The position numbers and the translations under genes were made by a program. The notes under the pieces were generated by a model. It saw only the letters and a list, made by a program, of their open reading frames with translations. It was not told the DNA's origin and did not search any database. Below, one piece after another: positions 30,721 through 33,364 of a DNA stretch of 33,364 bases (its first letter is position 1; every line of letters starts with the position of its first letter). This stretch comes from an uncultured Candidatus Actinomarina sp. (GTDB lineage Bacteria > Actinomycetota > Acidimicrobiia > Actinomarinales > Actinomarinaceae). The stretch is from contig CACLRL010000011.1 of NCBI GenBank assembly GCA_902609285.1, positions 1 to 33,364 of the forward strand, given 5' to 3'.

Positions 30721-32444
30721 AAGATAAAACATTTTCTCGATCATTGAAACTTGTCCCAGAGGTTAGAAACAAATTCATAATAAGTTCTTTAATCGCTTTA
30801 TTCGCTACAGCAATAAGAATGGTTGGACCATATTTGATAAGAAATGGAATAGATGGTGGTGTAACAGAATCAGATTATGGATATGTATTACAACAATCGT
30901 TTTACTACTTTCTAACTCTCGTTTTGTTATATTTTGTAACAAGTCAAGCTCTACTTTATATCGGTATGGTTGGCGAGACATATGTAAAAAGGGTTAGAGA
31001 GAAATTATTTAGGCATATGTCATCTCTTGATATAAATTATTTTGAAAAAAATAAGACTGGAGTTTTAGTTGCAAGATTAACATCTGATATGCAAAGCTTG
31101 ACTGAATTTGCAAAAGAAGGTGCAAGTAGTGTGTTAACTGCCTTGCTAACAATATTTGGAGCTGTAATAGCGGTATTTATTGTCGATGTGCAACTTTCAA
31201 TATTAGCTTTTGTAGTTATGCCAATATTGGCTATTGCTACAAAAATATTCAGAAATTATGCAGATACTACTTATTGGGAAGTTAGAGAATGGATAGGACA
31301 GGTACTTTCTTCATTACAGGAAGGTATATCGGGAGTTAGAGTAATTCAAGCTTATACAGATGAAGATACCCAAATAAAAAGATTTAAAAAAGTAAATAAA
31401 GAACATTTCAAAGCAAATATGAGATCAGCAAGAAATATTGCTGTTTACTTTCCATTTCTTGAATTCACCAGGGTTTCCTCTATTGCTACTGTGTTGTGGT
31501 TTGGCTCACAAAGAATATCTGAGGGAACACTCTCTGTTGGCGAATTGGTTGCTCTTTTATTTTATTTGAACTACTTTTTTGATCCGTTAATTCAATTGTC
31601 ATTTAATTACGATACTTTAAGATCTGCTGGCTCATCTATGAAGAAAGTTTTCTCAATTCTTGATGAACAACCTAATTTAAGTAAGAAAGGGGAAAAATTT
31701 CCAGATACTTCTCCTGAAAATGCTGTCGAGTTTGACAATGTTAAATTTTCATATGGAAGAGAAAACGTATTACATGAAGTATCTTTTTCTATTAATAAAG
31801 GAGAGAAAATTGCAATAGTTGGAGAGACTGGTGCAGGAAAAAGTACGATTGCTAAATTAATCCTTCGATTTTATTTACCTACTGGTGGAGCAATGAAATA
31901 TTTTGGAATTGACTCTAAAGAAGTTGATGAAGAATGGGTTAGAAATAATGTTGCATTTGTTCCACAAGAGAGCTTTTTATTCAGAGGAACAATCAGAGAA
32001 AATTTAAATTATTCACAGCCAGATGTTACCTCGTTAGAAGAAGAACTTGCATCAATTGGTGTTCTTGACTGGTTTGATAGATATGAGAAAAAATTAGATC
32101 AAGAGGTAGGTGAAAGAGGTGGAAATATATCAGCCGGTGAAAGACAATTTGTTGCTTTATTAAGAGCAGTTTTAGCAAAAAGAAAAATTATTGTCTTTGA
32201 TGAAGCAACTGCAAATTTAGATATAGAGTCTGAATCATCGATACTTGATGCAACTGAAAAACTTTTAACATTTCAGACATCAATAGTTATTGCACACAGA
32301 CTTGAAACTGTACTTAATGCAGAAAAAATTATAGTCATGGAAAACGGTAATCTAACTGGATTTGATAGTCATGAAAATTTATTAAAAGATAATCAGACGT
32401 ACAAAGATCTTTTTTCTGCTTGGAATCTAGTTAACGAGAGTTAA
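30717..32444 (+). CDS. ABC exporter half-transporter, catalytic partner (subunit 2)
   Basis: 575 residues from a TTG overlapping the previous stop (TTGA). Six-span exporter domain, then an ATPase domain with Walker A GETGAGKST, Q-loop FVPQES, Walker B VFDEATANLD and H-loop IAHRLE, all catalytic residues present. Its signature is NISAGERQ rather than LSGGQ. In the dimer, the altered signature faces the altered Walker B/H-loop of subunit 1, and the intact LSGGQ of subunit 1 faces the intact site here, so one site hydrolyses and the other does not. Such pairs export drugs, lipids or peptides. The 3' end overlaps the convergent methyltransferase gene by 14 bases. Confidence 0.92.
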   Translation: MKDKTFSRSLKLVPEVRNKFIISSLIALFATAIRMVGPYLIRNGIDGGVTESDYGYVLQQSFYYFLTLVLLYFVTSQALLYIGMVGETYVKRVREKLFRHMSSLDINYFEKNKTGVLVARLTSDMQSLTEFAKEGASSVLTALLTIFGAVIAVFIVDVQLSILAFVVMPILAIATKIFRNYADTTYWEVREWIGQVLSSLQEGISGVRVIQAYTDEDTQIKRFKKVNKEHFKANMRSARNIAVYFPFLEFTRVSSIATVLWFGSQRISEGTLSVGELVALLFYLNYFFDPLIQLSFNYDTLRSAGSSMKKVFSILDEQPNLSKKGEKFPDTSPENAVEFDNVKFSYGRENVLHEVSFSINKGEKIAIVGETGAGKSTIAKLILRFYLPTGGAMKYFGIDSKEVDEEWVRNNVAFVPQESFLFRGTIRENLNYSQPDVTSLEEELASIGVLDWFDRYEKKLDQEVGERGGNISAGERQFVALLRAVLAKRKIIVFDEATANLDIESESSILDATEKLLTFQTSIVIAHRLETVLNAEKIIVMENGNLTGFDSHENLLKDNQTYKDLFSAWNLVNES

Positions 32445-33261
32445 TTCTTTTTTTAGCAAGATCACAGTAATCATTATTTACCTCATAGCCTACATAGTCT
32501 CTTTCTAAATTTTTTGCTGCTAGCCCTGTAGTTCCACTTCCAAAAAAAGGATCAAGAATAATTTCATTTTTATAAGAATAAAGATTAATAAATCGTTCAA
32601 CCAACTCTTCTGGGAATGGAGCAGGATGACCAATTTTTTTAGCTTTGGCAGGAAGAATATTCCATATTGAGAGAGTAGAGTCCATAAACTCTTCTTTTTC
32701 AATTGTTGATTCACCTTCTTTATTTCTATTCATTGACTCTTTTGAGAACACTAAGCAATACTCATGAAGATCACGTATTACTGGGTTTGATGCTGACAGC
32801 CAACTTCCCCAGGCAAAATTTGCATTTGCGCCCTTTGATTTTTGCCAAATAATCTCTCCACGCATAATGAAACCCAAATTTAAAAGTAGTTCTGTGAATT
32901 GATTAGAAAATGGAATATATGGCTTTCTTCCAAGATTTGCAACATTCACCACTAAACGACCCCCAGATTCGGTTACTCTGTAAACTTCCTCAAAACAAGA
33001 TTTCATCATCTTCCAATATTTTTTATCATCAAGATCAAGATCGCTTAATTTACCTACATTGTATGGAGGTGAAGTTATGGTTAGCGAGATACAATTGTCA
33101 ACGAGCTCACTCATATTTTCTGAACTTTTATTAAATATTCTATTTCGAATTTTTGATATGTTATTTTCTGTTTGCATATCGAAATTATTTTCTGTTTGAA
33201 ATTTGGAGACGAAACCTTTTCTAGATCCCGACCCTTCTTTAAAAACAGATTCTTTTGACAT
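32431..33261 (-). CDS. site-specific DNA methyltransferase, beta class (N4-cytosine or N6-adenine)
   Basis: 276 residues. The catalytic motif TSPPYNVGK (63-71) precedes the SAM-binding motif DPFFGSGTT (237-245), the beta-class order. SPPY is more frequent in N4-cytosine enzymes but also occurs in N6-adenine ones. The target-recognition part is the variable middle (about 110-210). The N-terminus contains QTENN twice (22-26, 30-34), encoded by a 14-bp direct repeat at 24-base distance, so translation might instead begin at Met29. A preceding unidentified gene ends two bases before the start and could be its restriction partner. It overlaps the exporter gene by 14 bases at its 3' end. Confidence 0.88.
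   Translation of the reverse strand: MSKESVFKEGSGSRKGFVSKFQTENNFDMQTENNISKIRNRIFNKSSENMSELVDNCISLTITSPPYNVGKLSDLDLDDKKYWKMMKSCFEEVYRVTESGGRLVVNVANLGRKPYIPFSNQFTELLLNLGFIMRGEIIWQKSKGANANFAWGSWLSASNPVIRDLHEYCLVFSKESMNRNKEGESTIEKEEFMDSTLSIWNILPAKAKKIGHPAPFPEELVERFINLYSYKNEIILDPFFGSGTTGLAAKNLERDYVGYEVNNDYCDLAKKRINSR
33161..33198. repeat. 14-bp direct repeat inside the methyltransferase N-terminus
   Basis: TTATTTTCTGTTTG occurs at 33161-33174 and again at 33185-33198, 24 bases apart, which is eight whole codons. On the coding strand it yields the duplicated QTENN. It looks like a recent in-frame duplication near the start of the gene, where extra residues would be tolerated. Confidence 0.7.
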
Positions 33262-33263
33262 TT

Positions 33264-33364
33264 TTAATCTTTGTTTATCTTTTTATGGCCAAAATCTATC
33301 TCTTCTTGGCTTTCTAACTCAAGTACGTTTTCAATAAGATTTCTATAATCTTCATGTTGTAAGT
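33264..33364 (-). CDS. unidentified protein, C-terminal fragment cut by window edge
   Basis: An open minus-strand frame enters from the window edge and ends with TAA at 33266-33264. It encodes 32 visible residues that begin LQHEDYRNLIENVLELE and end GHKKINKD. The reading is acidic/basic helix-like and has no stop over its whole visible length; it ends two bases before the methyltransferase ATG, which supports a real co-transcribed gene. Not recognised. In this position a restriction endonuclease is one possibility, but nothing in the fragment proves it. Confidence 0.5.
   Translation of the reverse strand, partial: LQHEDYRNLIENVLELESQEEIDFGHKKINKD

Noticed and set aside
1-33364. CRISPR array, insertion sequence, prophage or integration site
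   Set aside because: No regularly spaced repeats, transposase, integrase or phage structural genes were seen; both tRNAs are intact without adjoining partial copies.

Overview
The window is A+T-rich, tightly packed bacterial chromosome with no transposase, phage gene or CRISPR array. The best fit is a small-genome marine actinobacterium of the 'Candidatus Actinomarina' type. The reasons are an actinobacterial green-type rhodopsin (24875-25537), actinobacterial acyl-CoA carboxylase subunits, the order enolase - FtsB-like - DUF501 - Ppx/GppA that is common in Actinobacteria, menaquinone genes, many overlapping start/stop codons, and -10 boxes placed at leaderless distance. The lineage is inferred from gene content, not from a phylogeny.

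Layout. (1) 1-4468: fatty-acid/biotin block. On the minus strand accD5-like, bioY, accA3-like (biotin carboxylase + biotinyl domain) and the first codons of acpS; divergently on the plus strand birA. Together they import biotin, attach it to the carboxylase and use it in acyl-CoA carboxylation. (2) 4494-8795: a fused Zn-dehydrogenase/Gfo-Idh-MocA oxidoreductase, a cold-shock protein, tRNA-Arg(CCT) on the minus strand, and a two-gene ABC-2 exporter. (3) 8852-15489: compact housekeeping series rplY, pth, pgsA, an SDR epimerase, mazG, eno, ftsB-like, DUF501, ppx/gppA, then tRNA-Leu(TAA). (4) 15678-23205: sugar-uptake locus. A lipoprotein solute-binding protein (SBP) is followed by a stem-loop, two permeases, an unrecognised exported protein, a ROK kinase that has lost its zinc ligands, and a second, membrane-anchored paralogue of the SBP. 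A MalK/UgpC-type ATPase is encoded convergently. (5) 23269-26731: light and redox block with a class II photolyase, the rhodopsin with its own dyad-containing promoter and a strong terminator, then a DsbB-like/DsbA-like pair. (6) 26733-28880: minus-strand menaquinone pair, a PNPOx-MenA fusion followed by a UbiE/MenG methyltransferase. (7) 28960-33364: a heterodimeric ABC exporter with one degenerate ATP site, a beta-class DNA methyltransferase on the minus strand, and the C-terminal end of an unidentified gene cut by the window edge.

The most unusual parts are the sugar locus (two paralogous binding proteins with different membrane anchors, an unknown exported partner, a zinc-less ROK kinase, a permease without a good start codon), the shared CTTGTGAA-type dyads upstream of the rhodopsin and of the MenA fusion, and the PNPOx-MenA fusion itself. 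No intergenic gap exceeds 300 bases. The largest is about 180 bases, at 17050-17229, and holds a stem-loop and the unclear start of the first permease.
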